64,000 nt of DNA from Apibacter raozihei (GTDB lineage: Bacteria > Bacteroidota > Bacteroidia > Flavobacteriales > Weeksellaceae). Positions 16,158-24,901 of this stretch are shown here, one piece after another. The position numbers were made by a program, and so were the translations under genes. Position 1 is the stretch's first letter. Every line of letters begins with the position of its first letter. The notes under the pieces were generated by a model. It made no database searches and was not told the DNA's origin. It saw only the letters and a program-made list of their open reading frames with translations. The stretch lies in the NCBI RefSeq assembly GCF_004014855.1, contig NZ_CP034930.1, positions 2,895,716-2,959,715 of the forward strand. The letters are read 5' to 3'.

Positions 16158-17495
16158 ATGAAAAGAAGATTAATACTAATTATGAGCTTATATTTTGCTT
16201 CTTTAAGCATATTTTATGCTCAAAATAAATCCTTGCCTTCCGTTTGGAACCTGGAACAGTGTCTTCAATATGCAGTCAGTAATAATATAACTGTAAAAAA
16301 AGCAGAACTATCCAAAAATACATCGGAACTGAATTACAAGCAATCTAAAAATAACCGATTGCCAAGTCTGAGTGCCAATCTAAGCGGCTCTATGACCAAT
16401 GGAACTAGTATAGACCCTATTACCGGATCGTTTCAGGATGAGTTTTATACTTCTTCCAATGCCAGTATAAACTCCAACATTACATTATATAATGGAAGCA
16501 AGGTGAACAATACCATTATTCAGAACAAATTATTGGTTTCACAAAATGATCTGTATGTTCAACAGGCTGCCAACAATATAATATTAAGCATTACTGAAGC
16601 TTATGTACAGGCATTATACTACCAGGAAGGTATTGAAATAGCTAAAAATTCGGCAAAATCCACTGAAGAGCTATTAAAACAGGGAGAAGTTAAATTTAAA
16701 AACGGGGCTTTATCAAGAAGCGAGCTTGCAGATCTGGAATCTCAGAATGCAACAAACCAATATAACATTGTCACAGCCCAAACGCAATACAGTCAGCAGA
16801 TACTGGTATTAAAACAACTTCTGGAGTTGGAACCTGAGGATGACTTTCAAATTGAAATACCCCACTCTTCTGATGTAGGTAATTATCTGATACCTGATAA
16901 ACAATCCATTTACAGTAAGGCAATTGATAAACTTCCGGATACTAAAATATATGATGTGGCTAAAGAAATCAATGAAAAAGATTTGGACATAGCTAAAGCA
17001 GGTTTTCTTCCTACAGTAAGCCTATCCGCAGGATTAAGCACCGGTTTTTCAAGTACCCGTGAAAATATAAATTTTGGAAGACAACTAGATGGAAATAAAA
17101 GTGAACAGCTATCTTTGTCCGTAAGCATTCCTATATTTTCCAAATTCCAGAATAAAACAAATATAGCGTTGGCTAAAATCAAAATTCAGGAAAGTGAACT
17201 TGATAAATTACAGGCCAATAAAGACTTGTATAAAAAAGTGGAAACTGCATGGCTTAATGCGGTAACTAACCAAAACGAAAATGTTGCCTCAAAAACTTTA
17301 CGGGACACATCAAGGCTTTCGTACGACCTTGCCATAAAAAAATATGAATTTGGTGGTTCTACAACTACTGATCTTCTCGTAAGCCAAACCAATTATTTAA
17401 ATGCAGAACAAAAATATTTACAAACCAAATATATGGGTATTTTATACCAACAATTATTACAGTACTATCAAGGAAATCCAATAAAAATTCAATAA
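16158..17495 (+). CDS. TolC family outer-membrane efflux protein
   Basis: The 445-residue protein opens with a signal peptide (about 1-21, ending FYAQ) and has two long repeated coiled-coil stretches rich in Gln/Asn/Ala, with NITLYNGSKVN and SLSVSIPIFSKFQNK marking the two outer-membrane beta segments. These are the OEP/TolC repeats. It forms the outer-membrane channel for the MacA/MacB pump encoded next: the adaptor gene starts two bases after its stop. The tripartite set fits export of a peptide, lipid or drug. Confidence 0.9.
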   Translation: MKRRLILIMSLYFASLSIFYAQNKSLPSVWNLEQCLQYAVSNNITVKKAELSKNTSELNYKQSKNNRLPSLSANLSGSMTNGTSIDPITGSFQDEFYTSSNASINSNITLYNGSKVNNTIIQNKLLVSQNDLYVQQAANNIILSITEAYVQALYYQEGIEIAKNSAKSTEELLKQGEVKFKNGALSRSELADLESQNATNQYNIVTAQTQYSQQILVLKQLLELEPEDDFQIEIPHSSDVGNYLIPDKQSIYSKAIDKLPDTKIYDVAKEINEKDLDIAKAGFLPTVSLSAGLSTGFSSTRENINFGRQLDGNKSEQLSLSVSIPIFSKFQNKTNIALAKIKIQESELDKLQANKDLYKKVETAWLNAVTNQNENVASKTLRDTSRLSYDLAIKKYEFGGSTTTDLLVSQTNYLNAEQKYLQTKYMGILYQQLLQYYQGNPIKIQ

Positions 17496-17497
17496 CC

Positions 17498-18751
17498 ATG
17501 AAAACAAATAAAACAAAAATAATTATCTTCACTCTCATACTTCTTGCTGGTATCTTTATTATATATAAATTTTTCTTTGCTAAAGATTCTTCTCCGGTAG
17601 TCGTTGAAACGGTCAAAATAAATAAAGGAGACGTAATTACGTCCGTTACTGCAACGGGAACCATAAACCCGGTAAATGAAGTTACTGTAGGTACTCAGGT
17701 ATCCGGGATTATTGAAAAAATTTACGTGGATTATAATAGTCAGGTGACCAAAGGACAATTGTTGGCAGAGTTAGATAAAACTAATCTTATGGCTACTTTA
17801 ACAGATGCTCAATCTTCCTATTCATCGGCAATCAATCAATTAAACTACCAACAGCAAAATTATAACCGTCAAAAAAATATGTATAATGCTCAGGTAATCA
17901 GTAAATCTGATTATGAAACAGCACAATACTCATTAACTAATGCCCGGGAGGCCGTTACACAAGCCCGTTCTGTATTACAAAAAGCACAAACCAATCTGGG
18001 ATATGCTAATATTTATTCTCCTATAGACGGTGTAATTATCTCTAAAGAAGTTGAGGAAGGACAAACAGTTGCAGCTTCCATGAGTACTCCTACCCTTTTC
18101 ACTATTGCTCAGGATTTAACCAAAATGCAGGTGGAAGCTAACGTTGACGAAGCTGATATTGGTGAAGTAAAAAACGGACAAAGAGTTACTTTTACTGTAG
18201 ATGCCTACCCGGGAATAATTTTTAACGGTACGGTAAATCAGGTAAGGTTAGGAGCTACAACATCTTCCAACGTGGTTACCTATACTGTAGTTATTGTAAC
18301 AGATAATACGGATTTAAAATTGAAACCCGGGCTTACAGCAACCGTTACTATTTTTACCAAAGAATTAAAAGATATTCTTACCATACAGGCTAAAGCTCTC
18401 AATTTTGAAATGGATGAAGCTACCTTGCAGAAATATTATAAAGAAAATAGCCTTTCATCAGGGAAAACACAAATTAAAACAAGTAACGAGAAAACTAAAT
18501 ATGTATGGATTAAAAATAAAGATGGTCGTCTTGAACAAAAACCAGTAACCGTAGGTGAAAACGATGGTGTAAATATCCAGGTTCTAAGCGGGCTGAAAGA
18601 AGGAGAAGAAGTAGTATACAGCATGAAATCTGCTTTAGTAGCTAACACTTCAGATTCAAGCAATAATCAAAGCCCATTTATGCCTAAACGTCCAGGCAGT
18701 AATAAAAGTTCACAAAACAAAACCAAGGTAAAAATGGGCGGACCAAATTAA
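17498..18751 (+). CDS. macA: MacA-like periplasmic adaptor (membrane fusion protein)
   Basis: The 417-residue adaptor has one N-terminal transmembrane helix (about 8-28). It then shows the split lipoyl domain (VGTQVSGIIEKIYVDYNSQV), a coiled-coil hairpin (about 95-165), a second lipoyl half (YANIYSPIDGVIISKEVEEG), and beta-barrel and membrane-proximal domains. It links the inner-membrane MacB complex to the TolC-like channel. The C-terminal tail is Ser/Asn/Lys rich and low in complexity. Gene order TolC, MacA, ATPase, permease is the usual Bacteroidota form, with MacB split into two genes. Confidence 0.88.
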   Translation: MKTNKTKIIIFTLILLAGIFIIYKFFFAKDSSPVVVETVKINKGDVITSVTATGTINPVNEVTVGTQVSGIIEKIYVDYNSQVTKGQLLAELDKTNLMATLTDAQSSYSSAINQLNYQQQNYNRQKNMYNAQVISKSDYETAQYSLTNAREAVTQARSVLQKAQTNLGYANIYSPIDGVIISKEVEEGQTVAASMSTPTLFTIAQDLTKMQVEANVDEADIGEVKNGQRVTFTVDAYPGIIFNGTVNQVRLGATTSSNVVTYTVVIVTDNTDLKLKPGLTATVTIFTKELKDILTIQAKALNFEMDEATLQKYYKENSLSSGKTQIKTSNEKTKYVWIKNKDGRLEQKPVTVGENDGVNIQVLSGLKEGEEVVYSMKSALVANTSDSSNNQSPFMPKRPGSNKSSQNKTKVKMGGPN

Positions 18752-18762
18752 TAGTATAAATC

Positions 18763-19503
18763 ATGAGTAAACCTATTATACATATAGAGAATTTGAAACG
18801 GGAATTTAAAATGGGAACTGAAACGGTTAAAGCCCTAAAAGGAATAGACCTGACCGTAAATGAAGGTGAATTTATAACCATAATGGGTTCCAGCGGTTCA
18901 GGAAAATCGACACTTTTAAATATATTGGGATGTTTGGATCAACCCTCAGATGGTATTTATGAGCTAGACGGAGTACGAGTGAAAAATCTGAGTAAAGATG
19001 AGTTAGCGAAAATAAGAAATGAAAAAATTGGTTTTGTTTTCCAGGCTTATAACTTATTGGCAAGAACTACCTGTGTAGATAATGCTGAATTACCACTTAT
19101 GTACAATCCGAATGTTTCGTCGGAAGAAAGAAAAAACAGAGCTATATCTGCATTGAAAAAAGTAGGTTTGGGAGAACGTTTACAACATGTTCCCAGTCAA
19201 TTATCTGGAGGTCAACAGCAAAGGGTAGCCATAGCCAGAGCTTTGGTAAATGAACCGGTAATTTTATTAGCAGATGAGGCGACTGGAAATCTGGACACCC
19301 GGACTTCCTATGAGGTAATGGCATTATTTCAGGAACTGAACCGAAACGGAATAACTATAGCTTTTGTTACCCATGAACCGGATATTGCTCAATTCAGTCA
19401 TAGAACTATTACTTTAAAAGACGGACACATAGTTAAAGATGAAAAGGTAACAAATCCACTTAGTGCCGCTGAAGAATTAGCTAATTTACCTGTAGAAAAT
19501 TAA
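18763..19503 (+). CDS. ABC transporter ATP-binding protein (MacB/LolD-type)
   Basis: This 246-residue ATPase shows Walker A GSSGSGKSTLL near 43-53, a Q-loop in FVFQAYNLL, the signature LSGGQQQRVAIARAL, Walker B VILLADEATGNLD and the switch His in THEPD. It belongs to the MacB/LolD/FtsE family, which drives mechanotransmission instead of direct transport across the membrane. It is a separate half of MacB: the permease domain follows after three bases. The N-terminal KREFKMG segment fits the family's A-loop region. Confidence 0.92.
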   Translation: MSKPIIHIENLKREFKMGTETVKALKGIDLTVNEGEFITIMGSSGSGKSTLLNILGCLDQPSDGIYELDGVRVKNLSKDELAKIRNEKIGFVFQAYNLLARTTCVDNAELPLMYNPNVSSEERKNRAISALKKVGLGERLQHVPSQLSGGQQQRVAIARALVNEPVILLADEATGNLDTRTSYEVMALFQELNRNGITIAFVTHEPDIAQFSHRTITLKDGHIVKDEKVTNPLSAAEELANLPVEN

Positions 19504-19506
19504 ATC

Positions 19507-20727
19507 ATGAATTTAAACAATTTATTTAAAATATCATTTAGAGCTATCCTCTTAAATAAAATGAGGACTTTGCTAACCATGCTGGGAATTATCATCGGAG
19601 TAGCATCTGTTATTGCAATGTTAGCCATTGGAGAAGGATCTAAAAGAAGTATTCAAGATAACTTATCCAGCATGGGGTCAAATATTATTACTATCCGTCC
19701 AGGAGCTGGAAGACAAGGTGGTGTACGGATGGATATGAGTTCATCTCAGACGCTGACTTTAAAAGACATGAATTATCTAAAAAATAAGGCTACCCTTATT
19801 ACAGATATATCCCCGGTCGTTAATGGTAATGGACAGTCTATTAATGGTTCTAACAACTGGCCTACTTCTATTTACGGAGTATCTCCAGATTATCTTGATA
19901 TTCGAAATCTTGATATTAAGGATGGAAGTATGTTTACCCAAGATGAAGTAAATACATATGCTAAAGTTTGTGTTATAGGTAAAACCATTGTAGATAATCT
20001 TTTTCCCAACGGTGAAGATCCGATTGGTAAAATTATACGTTTTAATAAAATTCCTTTTAAAATCATTGGTGTATTAAGCGAAAAAGGAGAAAATACATTC
20101 GGGCAGGATCAGGATGATATCATTCTGGCTCCCTATACCGCAGTTCAAAAAAGAGTTCTTGCCATTACCTATCTTAATTCTATAGTTGCTTCCGCAGTAA
20201 GTGAAGATAAAGCAGAAGATGCTGTAACCGAATTAACTGAATTGATGAGACAATCTCATAGTCTACGCGAGAATGATGAAGATAATTTTAATACTTTTTC
20301 ACAACAGGAAATTATATCCACTATGAGTTCCACTAGTGAAATGCTAACGATTTTACTTGTGGCTATAGCCAGTATTTCACTGGTAGTTGGAGGAATTGGA
20401 ATCATGAATATCATGTACGTTTCTGTAAAGGAAAGAACCCGGGAAATAGGTTTGCGTATGGCTGTGGGGGCCCGTGGTAAAGATATTCTTATGCAGTTTT
20501 TGATTGAGGCTATCCTGATTAGTTTTACTGGCGGAGCTTTCGGTGTATTGATAGGTCTGACTTCTACTTATTTTATAAGTACCTTTGTCGGATGGCCGGT
20601 AAGTGTAACTTTTTATTCCATTCTTATTTCATTTGTAGTATGTACAATTACCGGAGTATTTTTTGGCTGGTATCCTGCCAAAAAAGCATCCGATCTGGAT
20701 CCAATAGATGCTTTACGTTATGAATAG
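19507..20727 (+). CDS. MacB-like ABC transporter permease
   Basis: The 406-residue permease has the MacB layout: one N-terminal transmembrane helix (about 20-42), a large periplasmic domain (MacB_PCD, about 45-270), then three C-terminal helices (about 280-305, 335-360, 370-392) forming the FtsX domain with the motif REIGLRMAVGARGKDIL. It pairs with the preceding ATPase and the MacA/TolC proteins. Its stop codon overlaps the start of the sensor kinase gene, so pump and regulator are translated together. Confidence 0.9.
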   Translation: MNLNNLFKISFRAILLNKMRTLLTMLGIIIGVASVIAMLAIGEGSKRSIQDNLSSMGSNIITIRPGAGRQGGVRMDMSSSQTLTLKDMNYLKNKATLITDISPVVNGNGQSINGSNNWPTSIYGVSPDYLDIRNLDIKDGSMFTQDEVNTYAKVCVIGKTIVDNLFPNGEDPIGKIIRFNKIPFKIIGVLSEKGENTFGQDQDDIILAPYTAVQKRVLAITYLNSIVASAVSEDKAEDAVTELTELMRQSHSLRENDEDNFNTFSQQEIISTMSSTSEMLTILLVAIASISLVVGGIGIMNIMYVSVKERTREIGLRMAVGARGKDILMQFLIEAILISFTGGAFGVLIGLTSTYFISTFVGWPVSVTFYSILISFVVCTITGVFFGWYPAKKASDLDPIDALRYE

Positions 20728-21760
20728 TACCAAATATTTTTATAATAAATACTTAATTATACTTTTACATATAGGTGTATGGGGATTGTTATTCATTTCC
20801 CCGTATCTATTTATTTCCGGGCAAACCAGTCTATCCAATATTACGGAACATTCCTGGATTCCTTTATTATTTTACATCATCATATTTTATCTGAATTATT
20901 TGTTATTGATAAAGAAATTTATATTCACAAAGAAAATTTTCCTTTTTATTTTAATAAATATTATTGTTATTGGACTGTTTGTGTGGATAAAACATGAATA
21001 TATTCTTAAAATGTTTGTGGATAACCGTCCGAAATTTTCTCATCCTATAAGACCTTCCCGATCTTTTTTCATATATATTGACAGCCTTTCCATGATTATT
21101 CCTATTGCTTTTGTTGTCGCTTTAAAAATTGGTGAAAGATGGCTGAAAACCGAAGCTGAAAAAAAGGAAATTGAAAATATAAAGTTACATTCTGAACTGG
21201 AACATTTAAAATATCAAATACAGCCACATTTCTTCTTTAATTCGTTAAACAATATATATTCTCTGGTGGACATAGCTCCGGAAAAAGCAAAAGAAACCTT
21301 ACACAGTCTTAGTAAACTAATGAGGTATCTTTTATATGAATCAAATTCAGATAAAGTTCAGTTAAACAAAGAAATTGACTTTATGAATAAGTATATTGAA
21401 TTAATGAAGCTCAGACTAACCGATAAAACACATGTACATTCTTTTCTACCTAAAGTAGATAATTCAATTACAGTGCCTCCTTTACTATTTATTTCTATCA
21501 TTGAAAATGCTTTTAAGCATGGCGTTTCAGCTACACAGGAATCTGAAATTGATTTTCAGATGGAAGTAAATAAAAATGTAATCCGTTTTGTATCAAAAAA
21601 TAAAAATTTCCCTAAAACTAATTCTGATAAAAGTGGTTCGGGAATTGGAATGGAAAATCTTAATAAAAGACTTGATTTATTGTATCCAAATGAATACATT
21701 TATACATCAAAAATTATCCAGGATCAATATATTGTAATTCTGGAATTTAAATTAAATTAA
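20720..21760 (+). CDS. LytS-type sensor histidine kinase
   Basis: From the Met at 20720 (MNSTKYFYN) the kinase has 346 residues. Four transmembrane helices span about residues 8-140. The His_kinase domain follows, with the phosphoacceptor in QIQPHFFFNSLNN, then a HATPase_c-like domain with ENAFKHG (N box) and GSGIGMENL (G box). This is the LytS/YehU family paired with LytTR regulators. The start overlaps the permease stop. An in-frame Met at 20708 is rejected because it sits further inside the permease gene. The signal it senses is unknown, but its operon position points to the pump's substrate or to envelope stress. Confidence 0.9.
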   Translation: MNSTKYFYNKYLIILLHIGVWGLLFISPYLFISGQTSLSNITEHSWIPLLFYIIIFYLNYLLLIKKFIFTKKIFLFILINIIVIGLFVWIKHEYILKMFVDNRPKFSHPIRPSRSFFIYIDSLSMIIPIAFVVALKIGERWLKTEAEKKEIENIKLHSELEHLKYQIQPHFFFNSLNNIYSLVDIAPEKAKETLHSLSKLMRYLLYESNSDKVQLNKEIDFMNKYIELMKLRLTDKTHVHSFLPKVDNSITVPPLLFISIIENAFKHGVSATQESEIDFQMEVNKNVIRFVSKNKNFPKTNSDKSGSGIGMENLNKRLDLLYPNEYIYTSKIIQDQYIVILEFKLN

Positions 21761-21776
21761 TCGTTTATATTTATTG

Positions 21777-22517
21777 ATGGCTGAAAACAAAATTACCTGT
21801 ATTATCGTTGATGACGAACCTATGGCTTTAAATCTTATTGAAAGTTATGTTATCAAAACCCCGTTTTTTGAATTAAAAGGCAAATTTTCAAATGCTATTG
21901 ATGCATTAGCTTTTCTTAATAAGGAAAAAATTAATTTATTATTTCTGGATATACAAATGCCGGAACTTACAGGCATGGAACTTGCCGAAACTCTTACGGA
22001 TGATAGCCGGGTTGTATTTACTACTGCTTTCGATCAGTATGCTTTGGACGGTTATAAAGTTAAGGCCCTTGACTATTTGCTTAAACCTTTTGATTATAAA
22101 GAATTTTTATTAGCTGCCAATAAAGCAAAGGAATGGTTTTCTTTGTTAAATCAACATTCCCTTATGCCACAGATTACTCCAGTTTCTACTACTTCTTACT
22201 TTTTTATTCGTTCAGAATATAAACAAATAAAAATAATTTTTGATACCATTTTATATATTGAAGGTTTGAAAGATTACGTTAAAATATGGTTGGTTAATGA
22301 GCCTAAGCCCATTCTTACCTTAATGAGCTTAAAAAAACTTGAAGAAGAGCTTCCTAAAAATAACTTCATGCGAATTCATAGATCATTTATTATTGCTTTA
22401 GATAAAATACAATCGGTAGAAAAAAATCAAGTAGTCATAAATCAACAGCATATAACCATATCTGATCAATATAAAGATAACTTTCAACAGTTTTTACAAA
22501 CCAATTCCGCTAACTAA
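21777..22517 (+). CDS. LytTR family response regulator
   Basis: This 246-residue regulator has a receiver domain with acidic pair DDEP near residue 12, phospho-Asp in LFLDIQMPEL and Lys in LLKPF. It is followed by a LytTR DNA-binding domain with the RIHRSFIIALDKI signature. ATG at 21777 is preferred over the TTG one codon earlier. It pairs with the LytS-type kinase 16 bases upstream and probably controls the efflux operon it closes. No LytTR direct-repeat binding site could be picked out by eye near 16050-16157. Confidence 0.92.
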   Translation: MAENKITCIIVDDEPMALNLIESYVIKTPFFELKGKFSNAIDALAFLNKEKINLLFLDIQMPELTGMELAETLTDDSRVVFTTAFDQYALDGYKVKALDYLLKPFDYKEFLLAANKAKEWFSLLNQHSLMPQITPVSTTSYFFIRSEYKQIKIIFDTILYIEGLKDYVKIWLVNEPKPILTLMSLKKLEEELPKNNFMRIHRSFIIALDKIQSVEKNQVVINQQHITISDQYKDNFQQFLQTNSAN

Positions 22518-22615
22518 TTTTAAGGTTTTGATAAATGAATCGGTCTATACTATTTACCTATTCTCTGATTAGTTTTCTTTTTCAAAACTATTTTCGTATA
22601 TCCCTTAAGATTTAG

Positions 22616-22623
22616 TAAATTTG
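22616..22623 (+). promoter_or_regulatory. Candidate -7 element for mrp-nfu
   Basis: TAAATTTG lies 38 bases before the mrp ATG. The -33 region holds only a weak TTTC. Confidence 0.35.
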
Positions 22624-22660
22624 TAAAAATTTAAGTGTATCACACTTTTTAAATTAAAAG

Positions 22661-23740
22661 ATGATTAGTAAAGAAGAAATTAAAAGCTTTTTAAAAGAGA
22701 TAGAGGTTGATGACCTGGTAAGAAATATACAAATTATGGGAAGTACTGTTATGATTGACATGCTTTCCCACTCTCCGGCTATGCATGAAAAGAAAAGAAT
22801 GGAGGTTGCCATGCATACTGCTTTTGAAGAGAAATTCGGAAAAGAAATACAGTTAAAATTAAATATACTGGTTGAAGTACCTGAAAAAGAGACGTCTAAA
22901 GGAAAATCGATTCCCGGTGTAAAAAATATTATTGCCATAGCTTCCGGTAAAGGAGGTGTTGGAAAGTCTACTATAGCTTCTAATCTGGCAGTTTCTTTAC
23001 AAAAAATGGGATTCAAAGTAGGTTTGCTGGATGCTGATATCTACGGTCCTTCAGTACCTGTAATGTTCGATGTGGTTGATGAAAAACCTTTATCTGAAAA
23101 TAATAAAATTATTCCTGTTGAAAGTTACGGTGTGAAGTTACTTTCATTAGGTTTTTTTGCGGGATCCAATCAGGCAGTAGTTTGGCGTGGTGCCATGGCT
23201 TCCAAAGCTATTCATCAGCTATTACACGATGCTGATTGGGGTGAACTTGATTTCCTTCTCATTGATTTACCTCCGGGTACGGGTGACATACATTTATCTA
23301 TTGTACAGGAAGTTCCTGTTACAGGTTCTGTCATTGTAAGTACTCCTCAACATGTTGCACTTGCTGATGTTAAAAAAGGGGTTGCTATGTTCCAAATGCC
23401 TGAAATCAATGTTCCCGTATTGGGATTAGTTGAAAATATGGCATATTTTACTCCTAAAGAACTTCCGGAAAATAAATATTATATATTCGGTAAAAAAGGA
23501 GTTCAGAAACTGGCTGAAACTTTAGACGTTCCATTGTTAGGGGAAGTACCTATTGTACAATCTATCAGAGAAGCTTCTGATTACGGGCGTCCTGCTGCTT
23601 TGCAGGAAGATGAGTTTATTTCCGATATTTACCGAAACATTTCTAAAAATATGATCCAAAGTCTGGTTAACAGAAACGAGTCACTTCCACCTACTGAAGC
23701 TGTACGAATTACTACCATGGCAGGATGTTCAACCAAATAA
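22661..23740 (+). CDS. mrp: Mrp/NBP35 family iron-sulfur carrier ATPase (ApbC)
   Basis: The 359-residue protein has an N-terminal MIP18/DUF59 domain (about 1-85) and a deviant Walker A P-loop, SGKGGVGKSTIASNL, near 100-114, followed by DADIYGPSVP and LPPGTGD. Mrp/ApbC proteins carry and transfer [4Fe-4S] clusters. Family members usually have a CxxC pair after the ENM motif; here the segment reads ENMAYFTPKELPENKYY with no Cys, so cluster binding there would differ. A Cys is present near the C-terminus (AGCSTK). The nfu gene follows after eight bases, supporting an Fe-S role. Confidence 0.9.
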   Translation: MISKEEIKSFLKEIEVDDLVRNIQIMGSTVMIDMLSHSPAMHEKKRMEVAMHTAFEEKFGKEIQLKLNILVEVPEKETSKGKSIPGVKNIIAIASGKGGVGKSTIASNLAVSLQKMGFKVGLLDADIYGPSVPVMFDVVDEKPLSENNKIIPVESYGVKLLSLGFFAGSNQAVVWRGAMASKAIHQLLHDADWGELDFLLIDLPPGTGDIHLSIVQEVPVTGSVIVSTPQHVALADVKKGVAMFQMPEINVPVLGLVENMAYFTPKELPENKYYIFGKKGVQKLAETLDVPLLGEVPIVQSIREASDYGRPAALQEDEFISDIYRNISKNMIQSLVNRNESLPPTEAVRITTMAGCSTK

Positions 23741-23748
23741 TTTTTTTT

Positions 23749-23988
23749 ATGAGTAATACCACATTAGCAGACAAAATTCACGAAGCTTTAGATGAAATTC
23801 GCCCATTTCTTATTTCAGATGGAGGAGATATTGAACTTATCGAAATTAAAGATAACAAAGTCAAAATTAAATTTATAGGAGCCTGTTCAGATTGTTCTAT
23901 CAATCAAAGTACGTTAAAACTTGGTGTTGAAACAACTATCAAAAAACATGTTCCCGAAATTGAAGAAGTAATCAGCGTTACTGAATAA
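23749..23988 (+). CDS. NifU C-terminal domain (Nfu-type) Fe-S scaffold
   Basis: From the Met at 23749 (MSNTTLADK) this is a 79-residue Nfu domain with the hallmark GACSDCSINQSTLKLGVE holding the CxxC that coordinates a cluster in a dimer. Nfu proteins pass [4Fe-4S] clusters to target enzymes. An earlier in-frame Met at 23725 lies inside mrp and is rejected because the conserved domain starts later. Co-transcription with mrp forms a small Fe-S delivery unit. No N-terminal A-type domain is fused, unlike E. coli NfuA. Confidence 0.93.
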   Translation: MSNTTLADKIHEALDEIRPFLISDGGDIELIEIKDNKVKIKFIGACSDCSINQSTLKLGVETTIKKHVPEIEEVISVTE

Positions 23989-24112
23989 TTATACCTGATT
24001 TTTCTTATGGCTTAATAATTTTGGCAATAAGTTTGATTAGTTTTTTATAATTTTAACAAATTAATTTTATTTGTTTTAAACTAAAATAATTTGTTCATAA
24101 AAACTAAGATCC

Positions 24113-24898
24113 ATGAAAAAAAAGTTATCTGTTTTTTTAGTTATTATAGTTTCTTTCTTTTATATTTCTGCCGATTCGGTATCTGATTCATCTCAGTTTA
24201 AGGATGGAGAATATTTACGATACAGACTTCATTACGGACTTTTGAATGCTGGTTATGCTACTTTGACTACCAGTGAAACTACTTTTAATGGTAAACCTCA
24301 CTACCACGTAATTGGTGAAGGGTATTCTACCGGAGCTGTTAAAGTTTTTTTTAAAGTGGAAGACAGATATGAAACCTATATGGATAAATCAAATCTTCTT
24401 TCTTCTAAATTTATTCGAAAAATTAAAGAAGGTAGTTATGTAAGAGATCAAACTATGGTAATTGATCATAAGAATAAAAAACTGACTTATACAGATAATA
24501 GAAATAATACTTCAAAAAATTATAATTTCACTGGACAAATTCATGATATGCTTTCCGCATTTTATTATTTGAGAAATATGGATACGGATAATTATAAAAC
24601 CGGTGATTTTATTACTTTAGATATTTTTTTGGACAATGAAGTTTTAAATTTTAAACTAAAAATTCTGGGCAGGGAAAACATGAAAACCAGTTTTGGCACA
24701 GTTAAATGTTTAAAAATAAGACCTTATGTTTTATCTGGAAGAGTTTTTAAAGAAAAAGAAAGTGTTACCATGTGGGTAACTGACGATTCTAATCATGTTC
24801 CTGTACAAATTAAGGCAGAATTAGCTGTAGGTTCTCTTAAAGCAGATTTGAGCAGCTATAAAAACCTGCAAAATCCAATAAATTTTACAAAAAAATAA
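24113..24898 (+). CDS. DUF3108 domain secreted protein
   Basis: This 261-residue protein starts with a signal peptide (about 1-20) and then beta-rich sequence with GEYLRYRLHYGLLNAGYATL, the typical DUF3108 opening, and TSFGTVKCLKIRPYV towards the end. DUF3108 proteins are periplasmic or outer-membrane associated, of unknown function, and share a fold with lipoprotein carriers. A -7-like TAATTTTG lies about 90 bases upstream. Its stop is three bases from the convergent end of the anti-sigma gene, so transcripts meet tail to tail without a visible terminator. Confidence 0.8.
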   Translation: MKKKLSVFLVIIVSFFYISADSVSDSSQFKDGEYLRYRLHYGLLNAGYATLTTSETTFNGKPHYHVIGEGYSTGAVKVFFKVEDRYETYMDKSNLLSSKFIRKIKEGSYVRDQTMVIDHKNKKLTYTDNRNNTSKNYNFTGQIHDMLSAFYYLRNMDTDNYKTGDFITLDIFLDNEVLNFKLKILGRENMKTSFGTVKCLKIRPYVLSGRVFKEKESVTMWVTDDSNHVPVQIKAELAVGSLKADLSSYKNLQNPINFTKK

Positions 24899-24901
24899 AT
24901 A

